A DNA stretch of 25,873 nucleotides from Embleya sp040605455 (GTDB lineage Bacteria; Actinomycetota; Actinomycetes; Streptomycetales; Streptomycetaceae): NCBI RefSeq assembly GCF_040605455.1, contig NZ_JBEXCV010000129.1:1-25873 (forward strand), read 5' to 3'. Shown piece after piece: positions 16,898 to 24,861 of the stretch. Position numbers and translations under genes: made by a program. Each line of letters opens with the position of its first letter. Position 1 is the first letter of the stretch. Under the pieces are notes generated by a model. It was not told the DNA's origin. It saw only the letters and a list, made by a program, of their open reading frames with translations, and did no database searches.

Positions 16898-17542
16898 ATG
16901 TTGCCCGAACCGGAAGTCGTGCCGAAGTACCCGGAGTACGCGGCCGAGATCGACCACGCCTGGCTGGCGAGTTCACGGGCCAAAATCCTGCGCGCCCATC
17001 ACGTCGGCTCCTGGGGAACGGTGTCCGGCGGGGTGCTCATCGTCGTGATGTGCTTCGGGGTCATTCTCGGCCTGGGCCTCCCGTTTACGGCCACGTGGCC
17101 GTTGCTGCTGTCCTTGGCCTCCGGGCTGTTGCTGATCGTTGCCGGGCGACGGCAGTTCCTCGAGGGGCGGCGTCGACGCGCGACGTGGGACGCGAACGGG
17201 CTTCCCCCGGTGGCGATCCGCATGTCGACCGAGGGTGTGTGGTGCGCGACCAACTCGCTTCTCGGGCCGTTCCTGGTGCCCTGGTCGGCGCTCGCGGGGG
17301 TTCGCCTGGTGCGTCGATTCGGCCGGACGGCGCTCGTTCTGGATCTCGCAGCCGGGGTCACCGCGACCTCGCCGGGAGTCGTCGTGGAACTTCCCACCGA
17401 GCCACGCGAGCGCCGCGCCAAAGCCAGGATGTTCCGCGCCAAGGGCATGCTGGGGATTCCGGAGGAGGCGCTCCGTTCGCCGATCTCGGACATCGACCAG
17501 GCGTTCGCCCGGTTCACCGAAGGCCGAGTGCGAATCCGCTGA
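16898..17542 (+). CDS. Two-helix membrane protein with PH-like C-terminal domain
   Basis: A 214-residue protein starting MLPEPEVVPKYPEYAAEIDH. A cytoplasmic-looking N-terminus is followed by two membrane helices (about 42-62 and 65-83). The basic stretch RRQFLEGRRRRATW should stay in the cytoplasm. A beta-rich domain follows with 'M-S-T-E-G-V' and 'L-G-P-F-L-V-P-W-S-A-L-A-G-V', the pattern of bacterial PH-like domains in actinobacterial membrane proteins. The function is unknown. GAGGAG directly abuts the ATG at 16898, an unusually short spacing, so the true start could be slightly different. It converges on the decarboxylase gene with a hairpin between them. Confidence 0.7.
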   Translation: MLPEPEVVPKYPEYAAEIDHAWLASSRAKILRAHHVGSWGTVSGGVLIVVMCFGVILGLGLPFTATWPLLLSLASGLLLIVAGRRQFLEGRRRRATWDANGLPPVAIRMSTEGVWCATNSLLGPFLVPWSALAGVRLVRRFGRTALVLDLAAGVTATSPGVVVELPTEPRERRAKARMFRAKGMLGIPEEALRSPISDIDQAFARFTEGRVRIR

Positions 17543-17601
17543 CCCGCCGAGCCCCCGCCCGACCCTCGAGGATCCGGAGGTCGGACGTTGACACCCGAAA
17601 C

Positions 17602-17633
17602 GAAGCCCAGGTCAGCTCGCTGACCTGGGCTTC
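17602..17633. terminator. Bidirectional terminator hairpin
   Basis: A perfect 14-bp inverted repeat (GAAGCCCAGGTCAG and its complement, 17602-17615 with 17620-17633) with a CTCG loop. It lies between convergent genes ending at 17542 (plus) and 17788 (minus). There is no clear T-run, as is common in high-GC genomes. Confidence 0.8.
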
Positions 17634-17787
17634 ATCGCGTCCCGGGGCGTCGGCCCGGCCGGGCGGAAGGCCGCCCGGGAGGCCGTGCTTGCGCGATGTC
17701 CGTGCTGCTTCTCCGAGAGGCCATCGGATACCGACCCGGCCCATGGTCCGTTTGACTCATGGGCTCGGAGCCGGTCATTGCCTGCGT

Positions 17788-19632
17788 CTACCGGCAGTTC
17801 TCGTCGATCTTGTATTGCATCGCCCTCGGGTAGTCGCGCCGGTCGAGCAGCACCCGGACCAGGATCGGGCCCTGGTTGATCGAGTGGTCCGAGTCGGTGA
17901 TCTTGGCCAGAAGGGTCTCGAAATCGGCGTGGGTGCGTACGCTCACGCCGGTCATCGGGTGCTTGTCGGTACCGAAGACGTCGGCGAGTCGCTCGTATTG
18001 CCACACGTGTAGGTCGTTGTAGAACTCGGCGCCCTCGGACGGGTTCTCCGCGTAATAACAGGGGTGTACGAGCATCTGCTCGATGCCGTAGAACCCGTCG
18101 TTGTCCAGTACGAACACGACGGGGCGCAGTCCGTGCCGGACCTGGGTGGACAGTTCCTGGCAGGTCTCCTGGAAGGAGCCGTCGCCGACGAACACCAGGG
18201 GCCGCTTCTCGGGCTCCTGCCTGGCCAGGGCCACGCCGGAGGCGGCCCCGACCGCGTAGCCGATGGACAGCCAGCTGTTCTGAGCCACGTAGGACGCGCG
18301 CTCGACCATGTGCAGGTTCATCGAGCCGATCAGCGCGAATGCGGCGTCGGAGACCACGGTGAACGGGTTGACGCGAGCTCCGGGCGGGCCGCTGTCCTGG
18401 TCCCGGAGGAAGGCGTTGACGTGGCGGAAGAAGCTGTCGTACGTCAGGTCGGTCGGGTAGTCGCCGCCCACCAGGCCCGCCAGGTAGGCGGCGGTGGTGT
18501 CCGGGACGTCCAGGCCCGCCGCGTGTGCCTGGGCGAAGTAGTCGGCGGCGAAGACGCCCGCCCCGAACTCCGCGCTCAGTGCCTCGCGCAGGGCCGGGAT
18601 GAACCGTTCGAGGTGCACGTCGGGGAAGTAGGAGGCGCCGACGTTGACCCCCTCGTGGGCGGCGACGGCCCAGTCCGCGCCGATCGACTGTTCGCCGCCG
18701 AGGTTCTTCGAGGTCGCCCACGAGCCGAGGCCGATGCGGCAGCCGGCGGCGTGGAACATCGTGTACACGTCGGGGTCGCTGGCCTTGCCGTTGTAGACGC
18801 CCGAATAGCCGGGGGTCTCCTCGGAGACGACGGCCTTGGCGCCGATGGTGGTGCAGAACGGGATACGGGTCTCGCGCACCAGCGCGGTGAGTTCGTCGGA
18901 GAGCCGGAAGCGGTCGATCTCCTCGCCGGCCCACACGATCGGGTTGCCTCGCGTGCGGATCAGTTCGACGGTCGCCGCGACTGCCTTGGCGAGCATGCGT
19001 CGGTTCGCCTCGGTGAACGGCCGTTCGCGCCTGGTCAGGCGTCCCTGCGGCGCGGGGCACCGGGCCGACCACACGTCCGCCATGACTTCGAGGTAGACCG
19101 GTCGGCGGTGGGACAGGCACGCGGTGATCGCGCTGTCGATCTGGATGGGAGCCAGGCCGGGGTTGGAGATCACCTGGGCATCGACGGTGACCTGCCGGTA
19201 GACTTCGAGGTTGCTTTCGGGGCGCTGGATCATGTGGGTGGTGAGCAGGCCGATCGCCCGTTGGTTGAGCCACTGTTCGTTGCTGGGCGCGGCGTTGATC
19301 GCGATTACCGGCACGAATTCGGCGTAGGCGCCGCCGATCGGGTTGAGCAGGTTGAACGCGCCCACGCCGTAGGTGACGGCACACGCGGCCACGCCCTGCT
19401 CGCCTTGCGCGAGGTCGGCGTCGGCCGAGGTGACCCGGGCGTACGCGTCGGCCGCGTACCCGGCGCCGACCTCGGTGGGGGTGCCCACCCAGCGCACCGC
19501 GGATTTGGCGTGCATCGTGGTCAGGAACGGGCCGAGGAGGTCGCCCGGAACACCGAACAGGTGCTTGACACCGAGTTGTTCGAGTCTGATCGCGAGGTAT
19601 TCGGCGACCGTGCAGTCCTGAGTGGTGGTCAT
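17788..19632 (-). CDS. ThDP-dependent 2-oxo-acid decarboxylase, predicted to act on 2-oxoglutarate
   Basis: A 614-residue enzyme of the pyruvate/indolepyruvate decarboxylase group. The N-terminal Pyr domain has HLFGVPGDLLGPFL and TPTEVGAGYAADAYAR with the catalytic Glu54. A central FAD-like domain is followed by the PP domain with GDGSFQETCQE (483-493) and DNDGFYGIE (510-518). These give the Mg/ThDP motif GDG-x25-ND and the Glu equivalent to that in the YTIE motif of pyruvate decarboxylase. It is about 50 residues longer than typical pyruvate decarboxylases. Its start overlaps the stop of L-glutamate oxidase as ATGA, indicating one operon with coupled translation. Since that enzyme makes 2-oxoglutarate, the likely product here is succinic semialdehyde plus CO2. 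Substrate is inferred from context; pyruvate or aromatic 2-oxo acids are alternatives. Confidence 0.85.
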   Translation of the reverse strand: MTTTQDCTVAEYLAIRLEQLGVKHLFGVPGDLLGPFLTTMHAKSAVRWVGTPTEVGAGYAADAYARVTSADADLAQGEQGVAACAVTYGVGAFNLLNPIGGAYAEFVPVIAINAAPSNEQWLNQRAIGLLTTHMIQRPESNLEVYRQVTVDAQVISNPGLAPIQIDSAITACLSHRRPVYLEVMADVWSARCPAPQGRLTRRERPFTEANRRMLAKAVAATVELIRTRGNPIVWAGEEIDRFRLSDELTALVRETRIPFCTTIGAKAVVSEETPGYSGVYNGKASDPDVYTMFHAAGCRIGLGSWATSKNLGGEQSIGADWAVAAHEGVNVGASYFPDVHLERFIPALREALSAEFGAGVFAADYFAQAHAAGLDVPDTTAAYLAGLVGGDYPTDLTYDSFFRHVNAFLRDQDSGPPGARVNPFTVVSDAAFALIGSMNLHMVERASYVAQNSWLSIGYAVGAASGVALARQEPEKRPLVFVGDGSFQETCQELSTQVRHGLRPVVFVLDNDGFYGIEQMLVHPCYYAENPSEGAEFYNDLHVWQYERLADVFGTDKHPMTGVSVRTHADFETLLAKITDSDHSINQGPILVRVLLDRRDYPRAMQYKIDENCR

Positions 19633-21761
19633 GACGCGGGCATCTCCTCGGGAATCCGGTGGGGCTGTGCGGATCCGTCCACACCCGCCGGTGCGTGGCG
19701 CACCGGCTCGGTGGGTTCGGCGGCGGCGACGTGCCGGACGGGGACGGGTGCGCCGTTGACGGCGATGGCGGCGCGTACGGCCGTTTCGACGGCGCCCTCG
19801 ATCCAGGCGTGCTTGAGCGAGACGTGTTCGCCCGCGAAGTGCACGGGACCCTCCGGCCGGACCACGTCGAGATGGAAGCTGGTCATCTGATGCGGCGTAT
19901 ACACGGCGGCTTCGCCGAACGCGTAGGGGTCACGCAGCCAGCTTTGGGTCCGGCCCCGGCCGGTGAAGAACACCTCGATGCGGAGCCCGTGCACGGACTG
20001 GAGGTTGCGCAGCGCGTAGCCGTAGCGTTCGGCGTCCTCCAACGAGTCCCAGCGCGCCGCGTCGTCCGACCACGAGTAGCTCGCCAGCACGACCCCGCCG
20101 GGGCTGCCGGCGATGGGGTGGGAGGGGTAGTACATGAAGCGGTTGGGGTTGTCGGTGGTGGAGCCGCCGCCGTAGGCGTTGGTGGCGGGTCGCACACCGG
20201 CGTCGTACAGCGGTGTGTTGCGGTAGTAGGCCACCTGCTCGGCGTCGATCCGGGATTCGTCGACGCTCGGGTGGGCGCCGAGCAGTCCGGTGGGCAGGTC
20301 GCGCGCGACCGAGGGGGCGGACAGGGCGGCTTCGGCGGGGTCCTCGCCCAGGCGCTGGTAGTAGTCGTAGAGGCCGGGGTCGATGGCGTCGAGTTCGCGC
20401 TTCCAGTCCTCCTCGGTGAACTCCCACCAGCGGAAGGAGAATTCGAGGAGCACCTTGGTCGCCTGGTCGTAGTGCGTCTCGATGACTGCGCGGCGCTTCT
20501 TGTACGAGAACGGCGGGGTCACCCGGGTGAAGCGCAGGCTGGAGAAGGGGATGGTGACGATCGCGACGTCGCCGGTCCAGGTGCGCGGTTCGGCGTAGGG
20601 GGCGTCCTCGGGCACGGTCTGGATGACGACCGCGTCGCCGCCGGGTTCCACGAGGCTCCGGCCGGCGGCCGAGCCGTCGCGATCGGGGTCGCGGTATTCG
20701 AGGCGGACCATGCGTTGGCCCATGACGATCTGGTCGCGCAGATCGTTCGCGAGGGCCTCCGGGAGCAGCCGGCTGCCGCCGTCGATCTCCCAGTAGGTGG
20801 CCTTCGGGTCGATGTCGCTGCGCCCCAGGAAGGTGTGGAAGAAGGCCAGGTGCAGCCGCGAGGTCATGTTCTCGATGGTGCCGATCGCCTCGATGGCCTC
20901 GTCGCTGAACCCCGCGTACTCGCGCAGGAAGCGGCCCATCGAGTAACCGTCGAAGTCGCGGACGACCTCGGCCCAGCCGTCGAGCCACTGTTCGAAGGGC
21001 TTGTTGATCCGTTGGCCGTCGATCAGGTCGGAGTAGTAGTTCCGGACCGGTTCCAGGGCGTCGTGGACCAGTTGTGCCACCGTCACCCGCGATTCGTAGC
21101 CGCTGAGGTGGAAGCCCTCGTTGAGTACGCAGGGCTGCTCGGCGTAGCGGGCGCGGCGGGCCTGCTCGCGGTTGGTACGGATCCAGGTGTGGTTGCGCTT
21201 GTCCGGTTCGCGGAACTCGGGACTGGTGGGGCCGTTCGTCCACTCCTCACCGGTGAAGGAGCGGTAGGTCACGGGCGGTACCCGCACGCCTTCGTTGCCG
21301 GTCGCCCGGTCGATGTCGACGTTGTAGAACAGCCGCCGCTTCAGGCCGAGTTTGTCGATCAGCGCAAGGGTGAGCGGGTGGAAGCTCGGTACGCGCATGG
21401 CCCCGGCCTCGGCGTATTGCGCGGGGTCGGCGAAGGGGGACGGCTCGCCCTTCCTGGTGTGGAAGGTCTTGATCCGGCCGCCGACCCTGTTGGCGTTGGC
21501 CTCCAGGATCGTCACGTCGTGCCCGGCCTTGGTCAGCAGCGAGCCGGCGACGAGGCCGGCGATGCCCGCACCTACGATCAGCACGCGTTTGCGTTGTGGC
21601 GGCGGTTGCAGCCCCTTGTCGATGAGGGTGTCGAGGTAGCGCAGTTTGAGGTCTTCGTTGGCGGGTTCGGGGCCGACGAGCAGCAGTTCGCGCGCGAGTT
21701 GCCGGTAGGTCTGCCGGTCGGCGCGGCCGGCGCCGTTGCCTTGGCCGTTGGTGTCGTTCAT
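19629..21761 (-). CDS. L-glutamate oxidase (FAD flavoprotein)
   Basis: A 710-residue flavin amine oxidase that closely matches, from memory, the L-glutamate oxidase precursor of Streptomyces sp. X-119-6 (about 700 residues). It converts L-glutamate, O2 and water to 2-oxoglutarate, NH3 and H2O2. Shared blocks include YRQLARELLLVGPEPANEDL, the FAD motif RVLIVGAGIAGLVAG (GAGIAG 64-69), ILEANANRVGGRIKTF and HFAGEHVSLKHAWIEGAVET. RLHLAFFH (302-309) places Arg302 and His309 at the published Arg305 and His312, where Arg305 governs glutamate recognition. The start at 21761 has AGGAAG about 7 nt upstream; a longer frame to 21941 is Pro/Arg-rich and unlikely. No signal peptide is visible. The known enzyme is proteolytically matured to an alpha2beta2gamma2 form. 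It is coupled to the next gene by a 4-nt overlap. Confidence 0.92.
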   Translation of the reverse strand: MNDTNGQGNGAGRADRQTYRQLARELLLVGPEPANEDLKLRYLDTLIDKGLQPPPQRKRVLIVGAGIAGLVAGSLLTKAGHDVTILEANANRVGGRIKTFHTRKGEPSPFADPAQYAEAGAMRVPSFHPLTLALIDKLGLKRRLFYNVDIDRATGNEGVRVPPVTYRSFTGEEWTNGPTSPEFREPDKRNHTWIRTNREQARRARYAEQPCVLNEGFHLSGYESRVTVAQLVHDALEPVRNYYSDLIDGQRINKPFEQWLDGWAEVVRDFDGYSMGRFLREYAGFSDEAIEAIGTIENMTSRLHLAFFHTFLGRSDIDPKATYWEIDGGSRLLPEALANDLRDQIVMGQRMVRLEYRDPDRDGSAAGRSLVEPGGDAVVIQTVPEDAPYAEPRTWTGDVAIVTIPFSSLRFTRVTPPFSYKKRRAVIETHYDQATKVLLEFSFRWWEFTEEDWKRELDAIDPGLYDYYQRLGEDPAEAALSAPSVARDLPTGLLGAHPSVDESRIDAEQVAYYRNTPLYDAGVRPATNAYGGGSTTDNPNRFMYYPSHPIAGSPGGVVLASYSWSDDAARWDSLEDAERYGYALRNLQSVHGLRIEVFFTGRGRTQSWLRDPYAFGEAAVYTPHQMTSFHLDVVRPEGPVHFAGEHVSLKHAWIEGAVETAVRAAIAVNGAPVPVRHVAAAEPTEPVRHAPAGVDGSAQPHRIPEEMPAS

Positions 21762-22379
21762 CGCACTTCCTGAGGCGGGGACGAGAGTCTTCGGATGTGG
21801 GGTCGGTCGAGTGGTCCGAGGGCGGACCGGCCGGGCTGCTACCGGGCGGGCCGCGGCTTCTTTGCGGCCCGCAGGCGGTGCCGACGGAGGGCGTGAACGC
21901 GTGGACCGCGCCGGTGGTGTCCGCACGGAGGTCGTGGCCACCGGGTTGCCTCGGCTTGGGGCGCGCGTGCGGAACAGGGCGGATCGCGTGCTGGAGAGCA
22001 GGTGTGGTGGAGGGCATCGGCGGATCAGGAACGGCCCCGAATGGCCCCGGGCAACCGGATGGTCACGACGCTGCGTGGATGGTCGGCGGATCTTCGATGT
22101 CTACGCGCCCGCGCTCGTGTTCAGCGGGATATGCGTCGCCGACGCGGCAGGACGAACGGGCGGCTCGCATTCGAGGTCTCGCCCATCACGCGCCTTCCCG
22201 GGGACGGACGGACAACGGTCATCGCCACTGCCCCGAGCGCCATTGTGTCCAGGCAGGGGACTCGGAGGCTCCAATTACACACATAAAATATCATATCACT
22301 TACGCTGCGTAGTCTTTCGGGTGGTGTCGGGTCGATCGACGCGGCCGGTACATCACGGGGCCGCTGAGATCGCGACCTC
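21762..22379. other. Long leader/promoter region of the glutamate oxidase operon
   Basis: About 620 nt without a gene. An AT-rich patch at 22271-22312 stands out and is the best promoter candidate, though no clean -35/-10 pair is visible. A 9-bp hairpin (GCGGGCCGC at 21846-21854 with GCGGCCCGC at 21864-21872) would lie in the leader about 85-110 nt before the start codon. Confidence 0.4.
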
Positions 22380-22418
22380 GCCGACGGCTCCGCATGGGTA
22401 CGGTCCGGAGCCGTCGGC
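22380..22418 (-). terminator. Terminator hairpin after the DUF4389 gene
   Basis: A perfect 13-bp inverted repeat, 22380-22392 with 22406-22418 (GCCGACGGCTCCG and its complement), with a 13-nt loop. It lies 44 nt downstream of the minus-strand stop at 22463 and separates that gene from the glutamate oxidase operon. Confidence 0.7.
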
Positions 22419-22462
22419 AGGGCCTGAGTCCCGGCCCGCGGTCTGCGAGCGCCGAGTGCGGG

Positions 22463-23128
22463 CTACTTCGCCGTTTCACTCGTGGTGGGACCCGGTTCGG
22501 GTTGCGGTTCCGCGCCGCCCGGATCGAGGCGGAACGGCGGGTACGCGTCGGTCATGAGGGCCTCGTAGGCGACCACGCGAAGCACCCAACGGTCGAGGCC
22601 GATCACCAACGCGTAGATGCCCCTGGGATAGCGCCCGGTGAACAGCAACGCGATGCCCGCGAACAGAACCAGCGCGGGAATGAGCCCGCCCCAACGCCAG
22701 GCGCCGGCGGTGAAGATCCCGACCAGGACGAGCTGCGGAAGGACCAGCAGCCACCACTTGACCAACACCAGTCCACGCGACAGGTGTTCGGGGTAGACGA
22801 TGTCGAATCGCGCCGGGTACTCGGGGTGTTCGGCGAGGGCGAAAGGCGGATAGCGGTCGGTGCCGAGCCCGCCGTACCCGTAGTACCAAACGCGCCAGGT
22901 CCAACGCAGAACACCGACGTTGAAGTCGAACAGCGGGCGCGGATATCGGGTGGTGAACAGGATCGCGAAGAACGCCACGATACTGACCACGAAGAAGGCG
23001 ATCCACAGGAAGAACAGCACGATCGCGTGCGGGATCAGCAGGAACCACTTCACTACCCACAGCCAGCGGGACGGTTCCGCTTCGAGCCTGGCTTCCAGCC
23101 GGACGGGCTGGGTCATTGCGGCGTACAT
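22463..23128 (-). CDS. DUF4389 membrane protein
   Basis: A 221-residue membrane protein starting MYAAMTQPVRLEARLEAEPS. The ATG at 23128 follows AGGAGG (23133-23138) by 4 nt; the ATG four codons later would be too far. The motif set is that of DUF4389: 'S-R-W-L-W-x-x-K-W-F-L-x-I-P-H', 'T-x-R-Y-P-R-P-L-F-D-F-N-V-G-V-L-R-W-x-x-R-V', 'Y-G-G-L-G-T-D-R-Y-P-P-F', then a second copy beginning LVKWWLLVLPQLVLVG and ending TDAYPPFRL. Two hydrophobic hairpins (about 23-58 and 118-165) give an internally duplicated layout. The function is unknown. A terminator separates it from the downstream oxidase operon. Confidence 0.88.
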   Translation of the reverse strand: MYAAMTQPVRLEARLEAEPSRWLWVVKWFLLIPHAIVLFFLWIAFFVVSIVAFFAILFTTRYPRPLFDFNVGVLRWTWRVWYYGYGGLGTDRYPPFALAEHPEYPARFDIVYPEHLSRGLVLVKWWLLVLPQLVLVGIFTAGAWRWGGLIPALVLFAGIALLFTGRYPRGIYALVIGLDRWVLRVVAYEALMTDAYPPFRLDPGGAEPQPEPGPTTSETAK

Positions 23129-23553
23129 GTAACCTCCTCGACCGCGGGACGGCGGATGTGCTCCGTGCCCCTCGATCCCCGGTTTTCTCGCAACCTCGCC
23201 GCGCCGCCGCCGTGAGCCCACGACGCCCGGGCGCCCGGGATCGCTTCCTCGGGCCATCGGGGGCCGGGGACGACTTCCGCCGAGCCGGACGCTCGTAGAG
23301 CCGCTCGGCACGCGGGCGACGTCCTGGTGCCCACGGCTTGCTCCCCGGCGTCGCGTTGCATCGGGCCCGGGTCGGTCAGCCGCCGGTCGCTTCCATGTTC
23401 CTGCGCGCCCGCCCTTCCATGATCCTGCGGGGCGGCACAGAGCGCAGGAGATGACTTTCCGGACCACGGGATCTGGAGGCGTCCCGACGGTGTTTCCGAG
23501 CAGCCGGTCGTCGCTCGCGATAGACGCGCCGGTTTTCGTATCCGACGAAATTG
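23129..23553. other. Intergenic region with no visible gene
   Basis: About 425 nt. It contains the DUF4389 ribosome site and presumably its promoter, and ends just before the promoter of leader module A. No domain-bearing frame is visible. Confidence 0.4.
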
Positions 23554-23603
23554 GAAAATCTATCGTGACCGGGGTAGACATTGCTGGAGATGCTGGGTAT
23601 GTT
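23554..23603 (+). promoter_or_regulatory. Promoter A with upstream GAAAATCT box
   Basis: TAGACA (23575-23580) and TATGTT (23598-23603) are separated by exactly 17 nt. GAAAATCT (23554-23561) starts 21 nt before the -35 box. The same three elements with identical spacings recur at 24806-24855. Confidence 0.7.
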
Positions 23604-23609
23604 TCCTGT

Positions 23610-24072
23610 CGTAGCCAAGCGAATCAGTGAGGCGCGACAGAGACGAACTGGCGCGCGTTGTTGAGGGTTCGACAGCAGAGTCCCGGGGCCGTGAGTTGTT
23701 CGGCAAGGGTTCCGGAGGCTGGTTGTCGGGCCGAGGAGAACTGAGGGCGGCCACGGGCCGCCGTGCAGGACGAGCAGTACCCGGCAGTACCTGCAATTCG
23801 GTTGTACCCGCAGTGGCAGTACACGTTGCACGACGAAGGCAGAAGAGGAAGGAGCGAACGCCATCCGGATCGCCCGCTCGGCGCGGTAGAGGTTGTCCGG
23901 CCGAGTGGGATCCGTGGAGACGCCGGTTCGAAAGGTGGTCCGCGGTCACGCAACTGCGGTCCCCGCACCCCCGCTCGTTGGGGCGGATGCGGAACAAGTA
24001 GGCCGACACGTCGGTGTCGGTGGATGGTGTGGATTTCTTCGGGGCCCTGGTGCCGTACGGCACCAGGGCCCC
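23610..24072 (+). ncRNA. Structured leader or small RNA, copy A
   Basis: A predicted transcript of about 460 nt, from the promoter A start to a perfect palindrome at 24041-24072, with no protein-like frame. It shares ordered blocks with copy B: GTCGtAGCC near the 5' end, GCGCGaCAGA...GAACTG, CGCCATCcGGATcGCCCGC, AAGGTGGTCcgCGGTCACGCA, TCCCCGCAC, GCGGAA and GGTGGATGGTG (lower case where the copies differ). CCGCA (23963-23967) can pair with TGCGG (23988-23992), enclosing CCCC/GGGG. A MerR-like gene begins 57 nt after the palindrome. It could be an attenuated leader or a free-standing RNA. I see no RNase P, tmRNA, SRP or 6S signature. Confidence 0.55.
24041..24072 (+). terminator. Perfect 32-nt palindrome ending leader A
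   Basis: Sixteen-base arms (GGGGCCCTGGTGCCGT and exact complement) with no spacer. It sits at the same position as the palindrome of copy B, 57 nt before the MerR-like start codon, so it could act as a terminator or attenuator. Confidence 0.75.
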
Positions 24073-24128
24073 TCGACGCGTTTCCCGAACAAGCAGCCCC
24101 GACAGATGTGAATTCAAGAGAGGCGCCG

Positions 24129-24479
24129 ATGGCTCCCACATCCGGCTCGACTCCGACCGGGGCCGACAGGCTCGACGACGACGACTATCCCGCCTACACG
24201 ATGGGCCGCGCGGCCGCACTGATCGGCGCCTCGCAGGGTTTCCTGCGCGCGATCGGCGACTACGGTCTGATCACCCCACTGCGCTCCGAGGGCGGCCACC
24301 GCCGTTACTCCCGCTACCAGTTGCGCATCGCCCAGCGTGCCCGTGAACTCGTCGACCAGGGCACCGCCGTCGACGCCGCCTGTCGCATCGTGATCCTCGA
24401 GGATCAACTGGAAGAGGCCCTGCGTCTGAACGCCGAACTGCGCGACGCGGCCGAGACTCGGGCGGACGAGAACCCCTGA
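24129..24479 (+). CDS. Short MerR-like transcriptional regulator
   Basis: A 116-residue protein starting MAPTSGSTPTGADRLDDDDY. A MerR-type winged helix-turn-helix follows at about 23-65: YTMGRAAALIGASQGFLRAI, then GDYGLITPLRSEGGHRRYSR. Next comes a helix (QLRIAQRARELVDQGTAVDA) and a final coiled coil (ILEDQLEEALRLNAELRDAA). There is no effector-binding domain, so it probably binds DNA as a coiled-coil dimer without a classical ligand. AGAGAGG at about 24117-24123 is the ribosome site. It lies 57 nt after the terminator-like palindrome of leader A, so its expression may depend on read-through. It could be the regulator of both promoter copies; that is inference. Confidence 0.85.
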   Translation: MAPTSGSTPTGADRLDDDDYPAYTMGRAAALIGASQGFLRAIGDYGLITPLRSEGGHRRYSRYQLRIAQRARELVDQGTAVDAACRIVILEDQLEEALRLNAELRDAAETRADENP

Positions 24480-24614
24480 CCGGTGGAGGACGCCGAGGCA
24501 TGGTGCTCCGATGTGCGCGCGCCACCGTGCGGATCGACGTCGGCGCCGCCGAAACCGCCGGGCCTGCTCCTCCCGAAACCCGCAAGTACTCGCCCGTCGG
24601 CCGAGTTCGACGCC

Positions 24615-24649
24615 GACCCGACCCGACCCGACCCGACCCGACCCGACCC
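24615..24649. repeat. Pentanucleotide microsatellite (GACCC)x7
   Basis: Seven uninterrupted GACCC units in the spacer between the MerR-like gene and promoter B. Copy number is likely to vary between strains. No gene overlaps it. Confidence 0.9.
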
Positions 24650-24805
24650 GGCCGGGTCCGGCCGAGGTCGCCGGGGCCCGGCATCTCGGTGCCCGGCGAG
24701 CGCCTCTGCCGGGCTGTCCTGTCTTCTCGGCCCGGTCGCGACTCGCCGGCGAGAGTGCCGACGGGGCACGCGGCGACACCGACATCGACGGGCGCCGACA
24801 CTCGC

Positions 24806-24855
24806 GAAAATCTGTCACGTCGGAGATAGACATTCGCGCGCGACGTGGCTAGTCT
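24806..24855 (+). promoter_or_regulatory. Promoter B with upstream GAAAATCT box
   Basis: TAGACA (24827-24832) and TAGTCT (24850-24855) are separated by 17 nt. GAAAATCT (24806-24813) starts 21 nt before the -35 box, exactly as in promoter A. The intervening bases differ considerably, so the spacing appears selected. Confidence 0.75.
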
Positions 24856-24861
24856 TCTCAA

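Noticed and set aside
18064..21773. Long plus-strand frames opposite the decarboxylase and glutamate oxidase genes
   Set aside because: The minus-strand products carry clear catalytic motifs and ribosome sites; the plus-strand translations are Gly/Val/Asp-rich shadows.
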